Source of the DNA: Sycobia sp. Sy_11
Taxonomy: Eukaryota; Arthropoda; Insecta; Hymenoptera; Epichrysomallidae
Length of the DNA: 64,000 bases
Assembly: GCA_018907035.1 (NCBI GenBank)
Contig: JACCIC010000014.1
Span: forward strand, 1,216,001 to 1,280,000
Direction of reading: 5' to 3'
Below are positions 1 through 10,840 of the stretch, piece after piece. A program made the position numbers and the translations under genes. Each line of letters starts with the position of its first letter. Position 1 is the first letter of the stretch. The notes beneath the pieces were generated by a model. The model was not told the DNA's origin. It worked only from the letters and a program-made list of their open reading frames with translations, and searched no databases.

Positions 1-19
1 GGGAGGTCCCTCGGGAGCG

Positions 20-37
20 GCGCGCGCGCGCGCGCGC
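20..37. repeat. (GC)n microsatellite
   Basis: An alternating GC tract of 18 bp opens a CpG-rich segment (about 1-440). Alternating purine-pyrimidine GC of this kind can form Z-DNA. No gene is visible in the flanks. Confidence 0.9.
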
Positions 38-440
38 AAGTTGGCCAGCGGCTATACGCCGGCTCCATTAATTCGGGCAAACACGCGACTGACGGAGCCC
101 TTTGCTCGCCCCCGACCCCCCGGCCACCAAACCCCAGCCCCGAGCCGCTCGTTCGCTTTAATGCGGGATGGGAATCTATTAGGCGAATCTTTGATTAGAG
201 GCGGCGAAATCGCGCTCGCGTACGGAGGAGATTTTCGGCATTTTCGACGCGCGCGCGCGAAGCGAAGGGAAAAATTTGACGGGCTTCGGTGCGGTTGCGC
301 CGCGACAATTCTAGGATGTAGGGGGATGATTATTGGAGATAGTTGGTTGGAAGGAAAGTCGCCTTTACCCCCCCCCCCCCTGCTCGAATACGCGCGATTC
401 GCGTACTGCACAGCTGGTTGTCTATGATAATCTTGCACAA
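38..440. other. CpG-rich non-coding segment
   Basis: GC- and CpG-rich DNA with short CG-alternating tracts and a run of 13 C at 368-380. Open frames of 128 codons exist on both strands over the same bases. That is expected in GC-rich DNA and shows no recognisable protein. Confidence 0.6.
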
Positions 441-1060
441 TTGGATACGAGCATGAAGGCTGATTTACTAATATCCCGAGCGTGGCGGGTGAAAAAAGTC
501 CGCCGGAAGTAAAATTCGACTAATAACCATATATTGCATGGCGATAATACCTATGATAGAGTAATAATAAAATGAAAATTCGGTATAAGATATATATTGG
601 ATTAGAAAGTTGCGAAATCATCATAGTTCATACAAACGCTGCTGCAATACGATTCGAATGTTAATTTTTCACGAAACACGTTTTCAGCTCAAATTTTTAT
701 TGGAAACGAACACGAAATGCAAAATGTCCTTATTATAATTTACATTGAATAGATTTAGCAAATTCATTTTAAAATAAAGTAAAAGCAGAAAAATACACAA
801 TCATACAATATTCCTGATAAATCCTGAAAATCCGGAACATTTGAATAAGTACGCATTAGACTTAGCCGCTTGATATCCGTTGGGTCCGGTTTAAGGGGAA
901 AAATAACCGAGGCAGTGTCGAGGACATTGCCAGCAGAAACCCGACGTGTTTTAATATTCATTCGCGAGACCGACGCGAACGTCGATACTCGCAGCGTAGG
1001 TGAATGCCCATAATATGGTGCCCGCGCGACTATTGTTGTGTCTGCACGTGGCGTGGCACG

Positions 1061-1079
1061 AAAAAAAAAAAAAAAAAAA
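1061..1079. repeat. Poly-A run (19 A)
   Basis: An uninterrupted A19 follows a CpG-rich patch. No retrotransposon body, polyadenylation signal or target-site duplication is evident upstream, so it is described only as a homopolymer. Confidence 0.9.
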
Positions 1080-1239
1080 CCGATACGCCAGCCTTCTGCC
1101 TATATTGGCGGTGTATCATTATCGCGCCATTAATAAAATTGCGAATGAGAAGCAGTAATCTTCATTTATGTCGGAATTTTTAATGAATCCGATAATATTC
1201 AGAATTTTGATAGTGAACATTTTTACCTACTCGAGATCG

Positions 1240-1266
1240 TTTTTTTTTTTTTTTTTTTTTTTTTTT
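1240..1266. repeat. Poly-T run (27 T)
   Basis: An uninterrupted T27 tract. It could be the tail of a minus-strand retro-insertion, but no element body is recognisable next to it. Confidence 0.9.
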
Positions 1267-1420
1267 ACATTGTTTTATATTATTTTCGCCTCAACCTTTT
1301 CGGTTAAGTAAACGAATGCTGGCATTCATACGAGGATAAGGAGATTTTTATACGGATGCTACGAAATTCCATTAATTTAAAATGAAAAGGGAGAAAATTT
1401 GGATCCGAGTCCGTATTACC

Positions 1421-1456
1421 ATATATATATATATGTATATCTATATGTATGTATGT
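1421..1456. repeat. (TA)n then (TATG)n microsatellite
   Basis: A short TA tract grades into TATG/GTAT units. Confidence 0.85.
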
Positions 1457-1703
1457 AGTCTCTAAATATTCAGGATTGCAAAGAGCCGAAAGCCAGACAT
1501 TTCCAATGACGTTGAGGCAATATAATGCGCCTATGCTTAATTTAGAAAAGCGAAGCGAGTTTCGACGTATCAAAAAAGAAAATGGAGAACGTCTCCTCTG
1601 CATTTTTCACGATGTACGATATTTATATACGTGTATATCCATAAAAGCGAACGTGCATTAGCAGAGCTTTGCTCGATGTTAACGATATCTACCTCTCTCT
1701 CCC

Positions 1704-1706
<3 letters not shown>

Positions 1707-1742
<36 letters not shown>
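1707..1742. repeat. (CT)n microsatellite
   Basis: Eighteen uninterrupted CT units, preceded by an imperfect CT-rich lead-in from about 1692. The Ser-Leu and Arg-Glu open frames over it are artefacts of the repeat. Confidence 0.95.
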
Positions 1743-1746
<4 letters not shown>

Positions 1747-2683
1747 ATTTATATATACATACACGACTTGGAATGCGTATGCATACAGCCAGACGTCCTT
1801 GTTGTTGTCCCAAGATGAAAATGATAGTGTACTATTTACTTGAAATCGATACGCGGCGGAAGCGAGCATCGCCGCCGAACGCTATTTCAGGATGTAAATT
1901 GCTTCGCGACTGTTTCCAAGGCAGCGGCAGGATTCCTTAAATACATCGGTTCGAATGGTATGCCGGCGGATAAATTAATTCCCCGGTCCGTAATACAGGG
2001 ATCTCGTTCGTGAAATGGACAATCGCGTCCCTTGCGTGCTCGCGAGCTCTGGAAAATTTCGAAAGCTGAGCGTTCGGGCAAGCGATAAAATCGCGCGGCC
2101 GTGGACGCGGGGATCGGGCGAATCGCGGAACGGTGATTGGCGCGGGGTTTCATCTCGCTCTGGTGTTATTGCGCGCGAATGGTCAATTTACGGCTACGAT
2201 CGAACTAGGTTCGGACTTAAAATTAGCTTCATTCATTGGCTGAAATTATGGAAATCATTAATTAGGAATAAGATTATGTAATATTAAGTGATTTTAAGAA
2301 GCTTCCAAGAATTTTTGATTACTTTTCCATAAAGTTAATTCTTTCGAAATAAAATACTTCCATTTCTCAAATAATACATTTGTTTTATTTTAATATCAAT
2401 GTATTCTATTTTATTTGTATTCTAATAAATATCAAATTCTCCTCTGTTAATTTTTCTTTTGCATACAACTTTCGCGCATAATCAACGATAAAAAGGTCGC
2501 ATAAGATTATTTTTAGAAAATTTCAGGTAAATCAATAACGTTCACGTGAATCTGATATCAGTGACCGCACGGGGTTCGCAATTGCCGTGAATAAATGAAA
2601 AATTTTTTTACGAAATTTCGTCCACGGCTCTTTTAATACAACACATCCGAAATTCCCGATTCCTGCCCACCGTTTATCTCGTT
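1743..2683. other. Mixed-composition stretch, no gene seen
   Basis: A CpG-rich pulse at about 1840-2170 is followed by AT-rich DNA at 2200-2560. The open frames (up to 88 codons) overlap on both strands, and none shows a recognisable domain. Confidence 0.5.
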
Positions 2684-2702
2684 GGCGCGCGCGCGCGCGC
2701 GC
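2684..2702. repeat. (GC)n microsatellite
   Basis: A 19-bp alternating GC tract, potentially Z-DNA forming. Confidence 0.9.
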
Positions 2703-2816
2703 TCTATACTGCGGTGCAAAATGTGTCGATGAGGTTTGTAATAGATCAAATGGCTATGGTCAGCGATATCGTTCGAAATAACAGCGAAAAAGAAGCCGCT
2801 ACTTCAACCGAAACGA

Positions 2817-2820
<4 letters not shown>

Positions 2821-2869
<49 letters not shown>

Positions 2870-2907
2870 GAGAGAGAGGAGAGGAGAGAGAGAGAGAGAG
2901 AGAGGAG
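2821..2907. repeat. Imperfect (GA)n microsatellite
   Basis: About 87 bp of GA repeat broken by at least four extra G residues (GAGAGG steps). The interruptions split it into pure blocks, typical of an ageing microsatellite. It is a pure purine tract and so could form H-DNA. Confidence 0.95.
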
Positions 2908-4178
2908 AATAGAGTGAGCGAGGGTCAAAATACACTAGTTCGATGTATATCGATTCGGATAAACCACAGGCGGCTCGTTGATTTGTTGTTCGGCCCTTGA
3001 ACGGGAGGCACGGAACGAACAAAAATTTGAACCGTTCTCCGCGCTCATTTCGCCTCAAGACTTGTTTTTTTTTTGGTACACTCCACAATTATCAGTTTTT
3101 TTTTGTAATAATGAAGGTATTTATCGAGATACGTATATGGTTTAGTAAGGGTAAAGATAATGTTGTACTTTATTCTTATAACTAGATCTAAGACCGTGAG
3201 GTACGAATGTCTATTATAAATCTTAGTTCTCTCATCTCTCTACGCTATATATATATATATTAGATATAAGATTATGCACTCTGTATGTCAGAAAATATTT
3301 TATGTAAAACATAAAAAATATAAGCTCGGTATGAGGATATTATTTTAAGAGTACATGCTAACTCAACATACACGAATTATTTCTAAAGAATTTTCTCATA
3401 AATTAATAATCGAAGTAAAGACGGTTGTATCTTTGTTTGTCAAAAAAAAAAAAAAAATAATCATGCTTACAAATTATTCTTCCTCGGATTATTTTCTGTT
3501 TCATCGAGCATTCGTTAGCGAAGTTCTTTGAAGGTTATGGGAAACAAAAATAGGGAGAATGACGCAATTCAACGTGAAGAAGTGCAAGGATGAAATTTCA
3601 AACGCCGCGCACGGAACGCAAAACATCCCCGCAATTTGACGTTTCTCTCTTTTCATCGCTTTTCCTCCCCCCCCCGCCCTCATCGGCCAAGCGTCGACTA
3701 AAAGCAACTTCAATTATCAAGGGACTTAACGATATCATTTAAACCGCAAAGTTATTTTTAGCTCTTTTGAAATTGCGAATAGCCATGAATGAATCGCTGC
3801 CGCCACCACCACCACCACCACTATCCGCACTACCGTCAAACCTTTCGGCTTGTTGAAAATGATGAAAAAAAAAAAAGAAAAAAAAGAAAAAATGACGGCA
3901 AAGACCCCACCGTTTGTGCGCGCGCTCGTATACGCGTAAAATCCGCAACTCGCCAAAACTATTTTTCAGATACTTGGGGCATTTCTGTACGCGAAAACAA
4001 AATTATAAAAAAAGTTTGTTCGTTTTTTTTTTTTTTTTTTTTTTTTGGTTTTTAGAAAAAGTCGCAGAAAAGGTGAATAAGCTGTGGCTTTGCCCCTGCG
4101 TTGCAGCCGGGACGAGCTGGAGTGGACATCAGAAGATCGCGATGATTCGTACAATATATATATACTCTAGAATACGAA
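2908..4178. other. AT-leaning stretch, no gene seen
   Basis: Contains (TA)n at about 3246-3261, an A-rich run near 3443, a (CCA)n trinucleotide tract at 3803-3821, an A-rich run near 3866-3890 and T24 at 4023-4046. The His-rich and Val-rich open frames at 3735-4055 come from the CCA tract and the homopolymers. Confidence 0.5.
4023..4046. repeat. Poly-T run (24 T)
   Basis: An uninterrupted T24 tract. No retroelement body is seen next to it. Confidence 0.9.
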
Positions 4179-4211
4179 TTCGCGATTACTGCAATAGACG
4201 GTAATCGCGAA
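4179..4211. repeat. Perfect inverted repeat, 11-bp arms
   Basis: The arm TTCGCGATTAC (4179-4189) is matched exactly by GTAATCGCGAA (4201-4211) around an 11-nt loop. GAATT and AATTC extend the pairing with a 2-nt offset. It would form a stable hairpin in DNA or RNA. No gene or transposon end is recognised beside it. Confidence 0.85.
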
Positions 4212-5517
4212 AATTCAATTCTATATTAATAATTAATTAATGCAAGCGTGCGATTGCATATTAGATAAAAATATATGTACATCCCGGGCTACTACAGTAT
4301 TTGCTCGATGTTGTCAAATAACAGTGTAAGCTAGAATGCAAGCACAGATACATATATACCGTTCGTAATGGACTCGTTCGATTATTTACCATTAATTGGC
4401 TATTCTACGTTCATCGTACTTCCCCATGCGATTTAAAAGCATTTCTCGCGAAATCCCAATTAATTAGCATAGAATCAAGTTGTTGAGTTCGTAGACATAT
4501 GTGCGTGTCTATCTATATGTGTGTATATATCTGCTGTATAATACAGCTTTATATAATTATACAATGACGCTGTAATTCATTAAACTTGACGCTTTTATTT
4601 ATCAAAAACGATCGCGATAGTAAAAACATTCTATAACGATTTCAATTGTATAACGTATATGATAGCGTTATACCAAGATCTTTATATGCATCGATTAAAA
4701 AACTGCGCGTTACAGATAAATGTCAAAAATACAGATAAAATACTCACACTCGCAAGAGGATTAATAATCCAAACGATTGGCGAGCGAATAATTTACAATC
4801 TGTTGCGAGCGTCGAACTCGTACCCGTACTTCTATTTTCTTCATTATTCGCGATTATGCCGTAATGCCTCATTACTGCGCTTTTGAATGCCAACTGCAGT
4901 ATCCCTTCCCTCTATCTCCCCCCCCCCCTTCGACCGCGACATCCTTGCTTGCCCTCCCCCCTTTCGGGCACCATCGGCGATCGATCCCTTTGAATTTATG
5001 GCGCGACTCGCGTTATAAATATAATTTGAATTGCGAATTTTACGCTTTAAGCGAATTATAACGTTGCGCCCTATAAATTCTCCGCATATTGCCGAGCTTT
5101 ACGGATCTGCATTTAATGCCGGGGGCATATCGAATGTATCAAAAAAAAGGGAAAAAAAGTTAAAATGAAATTTGTCCAGATCACGTCGGCGCTCGACAAT
5201 GTGCAATTTCTTTTCTTTATTCTTTTTTTTGTTTTTTGTTTTTTTTTTGATTGTACGCGCGAAACGCGATTTTAATGGCTTAAAATCGAAACGTCATTTG
5301 CGATGCTCGAGAAAAAGAAGCAAGCGGTTCGTGGTAAAATCGATGGAGGTCTGAAACTAAAAAATCTGTGATAACTCAGAACTAATAGCTTGATTATTAG
5401 GTTAGAATAGATTAATAGGCTGGAATGATTTCTTTTTCAATTTTCATTATAATGAACACGTAATACCTTCTTTTTGACTATAAAACTATTTTTTTGCAAA
5501 TAGTATTGTGTACAAAC
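4212..5517. other. AT-rich stretch, no gene seen
   Basis: AT-rich DNA with a C-run at 4918-4928 in a small CpG-rich patch (4900-5000) and T-rich DNA at 5218-5250. No recognisable coding sequence, and no clear mariner terminal repeat in the bases just before 5518. Confidence 0.5.
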
Positions 5518-5951
5518 ATGAGTAAGACTCTTCAATGCAAGAGCAGGAACAAATTGATTAAAGAAGTTCGTGAACGCGTTGAAGAAGAACCACATCAACG
5601 ACGACCAAGAACATCTATTGATGGGCTACTCGTCGACAAAACAAAGAATTGGTTCTGTAAAATCGTCGATTGATTACTAGAACGCTTGCTAATATTGTTG
5701 GAATTTCAAATGAGTCAGTCAACACCATTTTGAAAAACATTTTGTGCCTGAAAAAAGTGAAATCTAGATTGGTGTCATTTTTTTTGGAAAAACAGCGTCG
5801 TATGGAGGTCTGCGCAACGATGCTTTCGGACTATAAGGGCAAGATGGAACGAATAATAACTGGAGATGAGACTAGGATCTACGCTTATGATCTAGAAACA
5901 ACCGATCAATCGAGCGAATATTGTGCTAAAGAAGAGATATTTCGGCAATAG
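5518..5951 (+). mobile_element. Mariner transposase remnant, 5' half only
   Basis: A decayed 5' half of a Tc1/mariner (DD34D) transposase. An ATG at 5518 opens a frame that reads through a typical N-terminal segment (KEVRERVEEEP) and stops at 5671. The frame then shifts, and about 94 codons continue from 5670 with SNESVNTILKN, LEKQRRMEVCA and ITGDET followed by IYAYD. GDET carries the first catalytic Asp of the family; the Trp usually seen after it is Arg here. Similarity ends at about 5945, in the ETTDQSSEY region, so the second and third catalytic Asp and the C-terminus are gone. The frameshift plus truncation make it a dead copy. The family call rests on the order of remembered signature motifs. 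Confidence 0.85.
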
Positions 5952-6361
5952 CGCGATAATATTGCAGGCTAATATTGCACTAACATATTTTACATGCGAT
6001 ATTGCTGCAATGTTGTACAAGATAACATTTTTTCTTCTTCAAATTTTAATAATTTAAATTTATAAAATAAGAATGTTCTTAACAATTCAAACATCTTATC
6101 GTCTTAACGCTCTTAAATTATTAAAGCAATTATTATTTTCAATTTATATCAATTAATTTCACAGATTTTATATAGAAACTTTTAAATTTAAATTTAACGA
6201 ATTGACAAATGAATTTGAAATGAGTAAGTTTCTGGAATTTCTCGAATTGTTAATAAATAAAATTATTTTTCAAATATAAATATTCAAATTTGAAAAAAAT
6301 GTTATCTTTGGTATTTATTTTTTAAAGATACTTAAAATGTAATGATTAATGATCAATTGTC
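5952..6361. other. AT-rich stretch after the mariner breakpoint
   Basis: At 5946-6015 the motif ATATTGC recurs several times, including a near-palindromic ATATTGCTGCAAT. This begins right where mariner similarity stops, so a second small repeat may have caused the break. The remainder is plain AT-rich DNA. Confidence 0.4.
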
Positions 6362-6828
6362 GTACGATGCCAGGGAAGTAAAATTAATTTCAGAGGCCCC
6401 TCGGTAATGTTCGGCTGTTGACTCAATTTTTAGGGCCGCTGTGGAATTCCAGGGCCGTAAAGTTAATTTCTGGGGCTTTTGTGGAATTCCAGGACTGTAT
6501 ACGTAATTTTAAGGATCCCAGGGGAATATCAGGATCCTGTGCTTAAATTTCGGTGCCCCTCAGGAATGCCAGAGCCACAAAATAATTTCGGGGGCTTTCT
6601 GGAAATGCCAAGGTCGTAATCTTAATTTCAGGGTCCCTCGATAAGCTGCTGTCGAATGACAGTTTCGTACGCGTTATTTCAGTTGTTCCGAGTAATGTTA
6701 GAACCGGAGACTTAATTTCTGAGGATTTTAGGGATGTTCAGGTCTGTATAAGTAATTTTAAGGGTTCCTCTGTTATTCCAGGAACGCTTATTTGATTTTG
6801 GGGCTGCCCGCCTCCCCCCAACAGGTAC
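6362..6828. repeat. Degenerate tandem array, ~40-bp unit, about 11 copies
   Basis: The anchor TTAATTT, or a close variant, recurs at about 6384, 6423, 6463, 6503, 6543, 6582, 6622, 6673, 6712, 6752 and 6792. The steps are 39, 40, 40, 40, 40, 39, 40, 51, 39, 40 and 40 bp. Each unit reads roughly GGCCGTAAACTTAATTTC, then GGGGCCCCTCGGGAATTCCAG. One unit (about 6622-6673) carries an extra ~11 bp. Since 40 is not a multiple of three and no frame stays open, this is a non-coding minisatellite-like array. The copies have diverged well beyond recent duplication. Confidence 0.85.
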
Positions 6829-7408
6829 TTAAAAATGTAAAAACAAGAAATTTTTATTGCATTTCCTTTTATTATATTTGGTGTTTTGCTAATAACAATA
6901 TCGTAATCTTAACAATTTGAAAGTGAAACTGATATAATTAATAATATTAGCATCAGATATTAGCATCAAATCTGATGACCTATCGCTGCTGTATTGAATC
7001 ATTCTTATATTTTTACTTAAGTTTTCAGTTCTTGAAATATGTAAGAACGCTTTGCATTACAAGTTGAAAGTTGAAATTGGTTCTTAGTAAGAAAGGAAAT
7101 GAATCATTACATGAAGTATTGGTATTTCGATCTCTTTGCTATTTGATAGCATTTTTTTCATTTGATAGCATTTGGTAGCAAATTTTTTAAGGACACTTTA
7201 TAGGTATTAGCAGTTGAGCCCTACGAGAAAACTGACCTACTTACAACATAGTTCTATAAGTTACAATAGTTTTCTGCCATATATTTTTTAATTTACATTC
7301 GCATTTACTCATTTTATTAAATGCATTAATTTAAATTTAGTTTTATCAATTAAAATTATCAACTCTGAATATGGAAATATTATCAACTCTCATATATAGT
7401 ACGGTTTG

Positions 7409-7414
<6 letters not shown>
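6829..7414. other. AT-rich stretch with small local repeats
   Basis: Holds an 8-bp inverted repeat, CATCAGAT (6951-6958) against ATCTGATG (6970-6977), overlapping a direct duplication of ATATTAGCATCA. At about 7141-7180 a TTTGATAGCATTT unit is present twice. No coding sequence is seen. Confidence 0.5.

Positions 7415-7462
<48 letters not shown>
7415..7462. repeat. (TA)n microsatellite
   Basis: About 24 uninterrupted TA units. Confidence 0.95.
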
Positions 7463-7464
<2 letters not shown>

Positions 7465-7698
7465 TGGAATGAAAGGAGCTTACAAAGGCGTTCTAAAGGA
7501 AAATTTAGTAAGCTATAATCTTAGTTCAAATGTAATTTTGAGTATAAACCCTTCCCCTCAGATAGTCAATTAATAAATCAATTCCAATTATACAGATGAA
7601 ATTCTAGAAAATAGTCGAGATATTCGTTAATCAATCAAGTCGCTTCTCTCCTCAAAGCAACAACCATCGATTATTCAAGACTTCGTACACAGCAGCTT

Positions 7699-7735
7699 AC
7701 ACACACACTGGCGCGCGCGCGTACGCACACGCGCA
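7699..7735. repeat. Compound (CA)n(GC)n(CA)n tract
   Basis: A CA tract passes into alternating GC and back to CA, giving a continuous alternating purine-pyrimidine run with Z-DNA potential. Confidence 0.85.
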
Positions 7736-7917
7736 TGTATGAAGCAAAAAGAAAATCAAACGAGCTCTCAGTGTATTATATACACATATATACATCGAGC
7801 GCGAAAAAAGCGACAGACGTGGATGTTTGATTGGACATGAAATTTTAAGCTAGTCGGGACCGCAAAACGCTAACGATACTCGACAACTTTTCTAGGACTC
7901 CCTCCGTCTATATCCAT

Positions 7918-7918
<1 letters not shown>

Positions 7919-7961
<43 letters not shown>
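7919..7961. repeat. (TA)n microsatellite
   Basis: About 21 TA units. The Tyr-Ile open frame across it is an artefact. Confidence 0.95.
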
Positions 7962-7964
<3 letters not shown>

Positions 7965-8143
7965 TTTATGAGTCTTTTCAAAGTTATTCCCTTCTTTCCC
8001 CTCTCATGGCCCCTTGGCCACTTCGGAGCAACTGAAAGCGATATAAAAAAGTTCACGTTCCATCACGCTCGATTGTTCTTATATTCTTCAAGTGACAGTG
8101 GTGGATTTTTCGCTCCTCCGTAAGCTAAAAGTTGTCCTCAGGG

Positions 8144-8145
<2 letters not shown>

Positions 8146-8182
<37 letters not shown>
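8146..8182. repeat. (TA)n microsatellite
   Basis: About 18 TA units, the third TA tract within 800 bp. Confidence 0.95.
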
Positions 8183-8183
<1 letters not shown>

Positions 8184-8331
8184 GCAAGTTCATAGATAAT
8201 TTAGGCACGATACGTCAGTGCACGGGCGCGGTGTGAAGTGTCGGCACAGAGTGGGAAGGAGAGAGGTTAAAGGACGCTAATGCATAAATCACACTTTCAC
8301 ATTAATATTTTTTGCCTCGATTTCTGTTGTT

Positions 8332-8367
8332 TTCTCTCTTTCTCTCTCTCTCTATCTCTCTCTCTTT
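8332..8367. repeat. Imperfect (CT)n microsatellite
   Basis: A CT tract with TTT and TAT interruptions. Confidence 0.9.
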
Positions 8368-10056
8368 CGAAAGGTTCGCGCGGCGGCCGGGGTAAATCTT
8401 ACCTAAATATTCATTACGCGCCACGCGAGAAAGGAAACAGCTCGCCTCCGAGAGGGGGGGAGGGAGCGATGAGTGGAGTGAGCGAGGTATAAACTTAGTA
8501 TTGAATTCTCGGGGACGGGCATAAATTCTCCTCGTCTTTGTGATGTCGAAGGAGCGGGAAAGGAACTTTCGGGGAACGGATAGAGGCATCGGAGTTCTCG
8601 GCTATTTTTTTTTTGTTTGTTTTTATTTTCGTTTTTTTTTCCTCCTTTTACTTCTTATGAACTCGTCGACGGCCGACAACCGACTGGAGGGGCGACGGGG
8701 GGCTGATCGATGCTCCTTTTCTGGCTCCATGTCGAGAAATTGATAAATACGGCGCGCGTCCGTGTAACTTAAAGTATCTCGATCGCTCGAGGATATACGA
8801 AGGAAATTTATTGTTCGGCCAGTTATATACTTCGATGGAAAAGCTTGAAATAAATACACAAACTATCGACGATTGATTCGATGATGGGAAAAATTTCATT
8901 TTAAAACTGAACTTGTTATAGTCGAGCTAAAAATATTTTAGCTCGCGTGCTCTTATAGTGAACTCGCTTCGATTTACAAGCGAGATTACCGAAAAATGGT
9001 TCCGAAATAAAGTGAAAAAGGGTCGGGTTGCACGATCAGAAGTCGAGTGTTAATTACGGCCTGTGGATCTAAAAGCGTCAATACGATAAATATTAAGTGC
9101 ATGACGACGATTTAGGTAATGTAGATTAGGAATCTCGACGTTTCGAACCCAAATTGGGTTGGCTTTGCAACATATGCGCGAACGAATGTAATAACATTTT
9201 AGACTGGTTGTCACTGTATAATTAGCTAGTAATAAACTGGGCTTCTTAGTTCGTAGAAACATCGTACCTTTGTAGATCTCAATGAGTGAAAAATTTTATT
9301 TATCTTCTTTAGGGCAAAATATAGGAGGTGATATTAAATCGAAATAAGTAATACCGAATAATGATTATTATTTTTACTTTAATAATTGTTGATAAGTTTA
9401 CTTTTTTTTTGTTATCAATGCTAGCATAAATGGGGCGTCATGCATTATCCACCATGCGTCGACGTACTCTGTTTAACGTATTTAATTATTTATTGCTCGA
9501 TCAACGATGATCTGGTGAAAAATTTATTTTCCGGCACTTGGGGCGCAAAATACGATTTTCTGCAGCTGTCTAGAGGGAGCAAAATACTACTTTTCCTCCT
9601 TAGGGAAAAAAGTGTTTATGACCGCTTCCCCACCAATGTGAAAGCAGAATTTTACTTTTCCTCCCTTGGGAGGAAAAATGATTGAACAAAACCGTATAGT
9701 CCGGTACGATTATCAGTTTTCCGTGCCTGCGTAACATCTTGCATTTACGATGTTTAGACTTACGAGTATATGCGCCAGTCGACCGCGGGCTCGACCTTTT
9801 TTTGCACTTTGAGTTAGGTATTCGAGATTTTTAAATAAAAAAAATTTATAATCTATGTAAAATTTATTATAAAAATTCTTACTAAATGTTTTTTAAGTAT
9901 TAAAAATTATTATATCTATTTCTTTTTTTTAATTAGTTTTAATTTTAAATTCTATTTTTCATGCTATTAAATTTTTTTAAATTTCAATTTGAGAGTAGAT
10001 TATTAACAGACTTATAATTTTCAATTGATTAGTCTTATTTATTTATTTTTAGAAAA
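8368..10056. other. Mixed then AT-rich stretch, no gene seen
   Basis: A moderately CpG-rich part (8368-8760) gives way to AT-rich DNA. An 81-codon frame at 9440-9685 is unassigned. It overlaps three diverged copies of a GGGAGCAAAATACTACTTTT-like unit at about 9541, 9574 and 9640, so it looks like decayed repeat rather than gene. Confidence 0.45.
9656..9677. repeat. Perfect inverted repeat, 10-bp arms
   Basis: TTTTCCTCCC is followed after two bases by GGGAGGAAAA, a tight palindrome. It ends the third copy of a local diverged repeat at about 9541-9677. A weaker version (TTTTCC with GGAAAA) occurs near 9592-9608. Confidence 0.8.
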
Positions 10057-10101
10057 GGGGAGGGGCTCCGCCCCCAACCCCCGGTGGGGGTTTTACCCCA
10101 T
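10057..10101. repeat. Cluster of overlapping G/C palindromes in AT-rich DNA
   Basis: Within 45 bp there are several alternative hairpins: GGGG/CCCC around CTCCG, CCCCC/GGGGG around GGT, and GGGG/CCCC around TTTTA. The flanks on both sides are very AT-rich, so the patch is compositionally foreign to its surroundings. Confidence 0.7.
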
Positions 10102-10840
10102 GCACCACCACCTCCCGATCCTACATCTCTTCTTAACATATTTTATCAATTTCCAATTAAGAGGAAATCCTTTAATTTAATCTTATTAAATTCAAGTAAA
10201 TTGCAGGAGTAACCTTTAGAGAAAACCGATAATATTATATTTTTTTCAAATCCAACGAATTAAATTTTATGCTAGGGCAACATATTTCAGATAGAGTATC
10301 ATTTGGACCTTTAGATTTTATACCTGCTCGCTCTATCTAAGCATGTCTAACACATAGGGGGTTGACATTGTTTAATTCTGTGAGTTTGCCATTCAATTTT
10401 TTGTGGACTTCTTTGAGAAAGAAAAATCGCCCTCGTATGGGAAAATAGTATGTGACACATGGGAGCAAAGGCTTTTTCGGACTCGGGTAATTTGACGCCC
10501 TCGCTTCTTCGCGTGGCAAACATACCCTCGTCGGAAAGTGCCTATTTTGATCCCTCGTGTCACAATGTACTATTAACATTGATAAACAGGTATAATCATC
10601 GTATAAAAAAATCAAAAACTTCAGCCTCGTTATCCTTCGCTCATCTTCTAGATCTATGTAACTTTCCGCAATTATTTAGCCGAGAAACAAAATTCACTTT
10701 AACGTCGACGAATTATACATAAATCGGATCATTGAGAATTCAAATAATCTTTCCTCGAAAAAAAAAAACTTCGTATTTGAGGAAAGCGACGCGTAAACTC
10801 CGGCTCTCCAGAGGGCATTAAAAAATTCACCATTTACTTC
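10102..10840. other. AT-rich stretch, no gene seen
   Basis: Plain AT-rich DNA. An 8-bp inverted repeat (CTTTCCTC near 10750 with GAGGAAAG near 10784) flanks an A-rich run. The 87- and 92-codon open frames overlap on opposite strands and are unassigned. Confidence 0.45.

Larger units (their letters stand above)
441..1706. other. AT-rich stretch with homopolymers, no gene seen
   Basis: Mostly AT-rich DNA without a recognisable open frame. It holds the A19 and T27 homopolymers and a (TA)/(TATG) tract listed separately. A small CpG-rich patch lies at about 960-1060. Confidence 0.6.

Noticed and set aside
3798..3956. His-rich and Val-rich frames
   Set aside because: Produced by a short CCA tract and A/T homopolymers.
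5393..5402. TTAGGTTAG as a possible telomeric repeat (TTAGG)n
   Set aside because: Only about one and a half units; nothing tandem.
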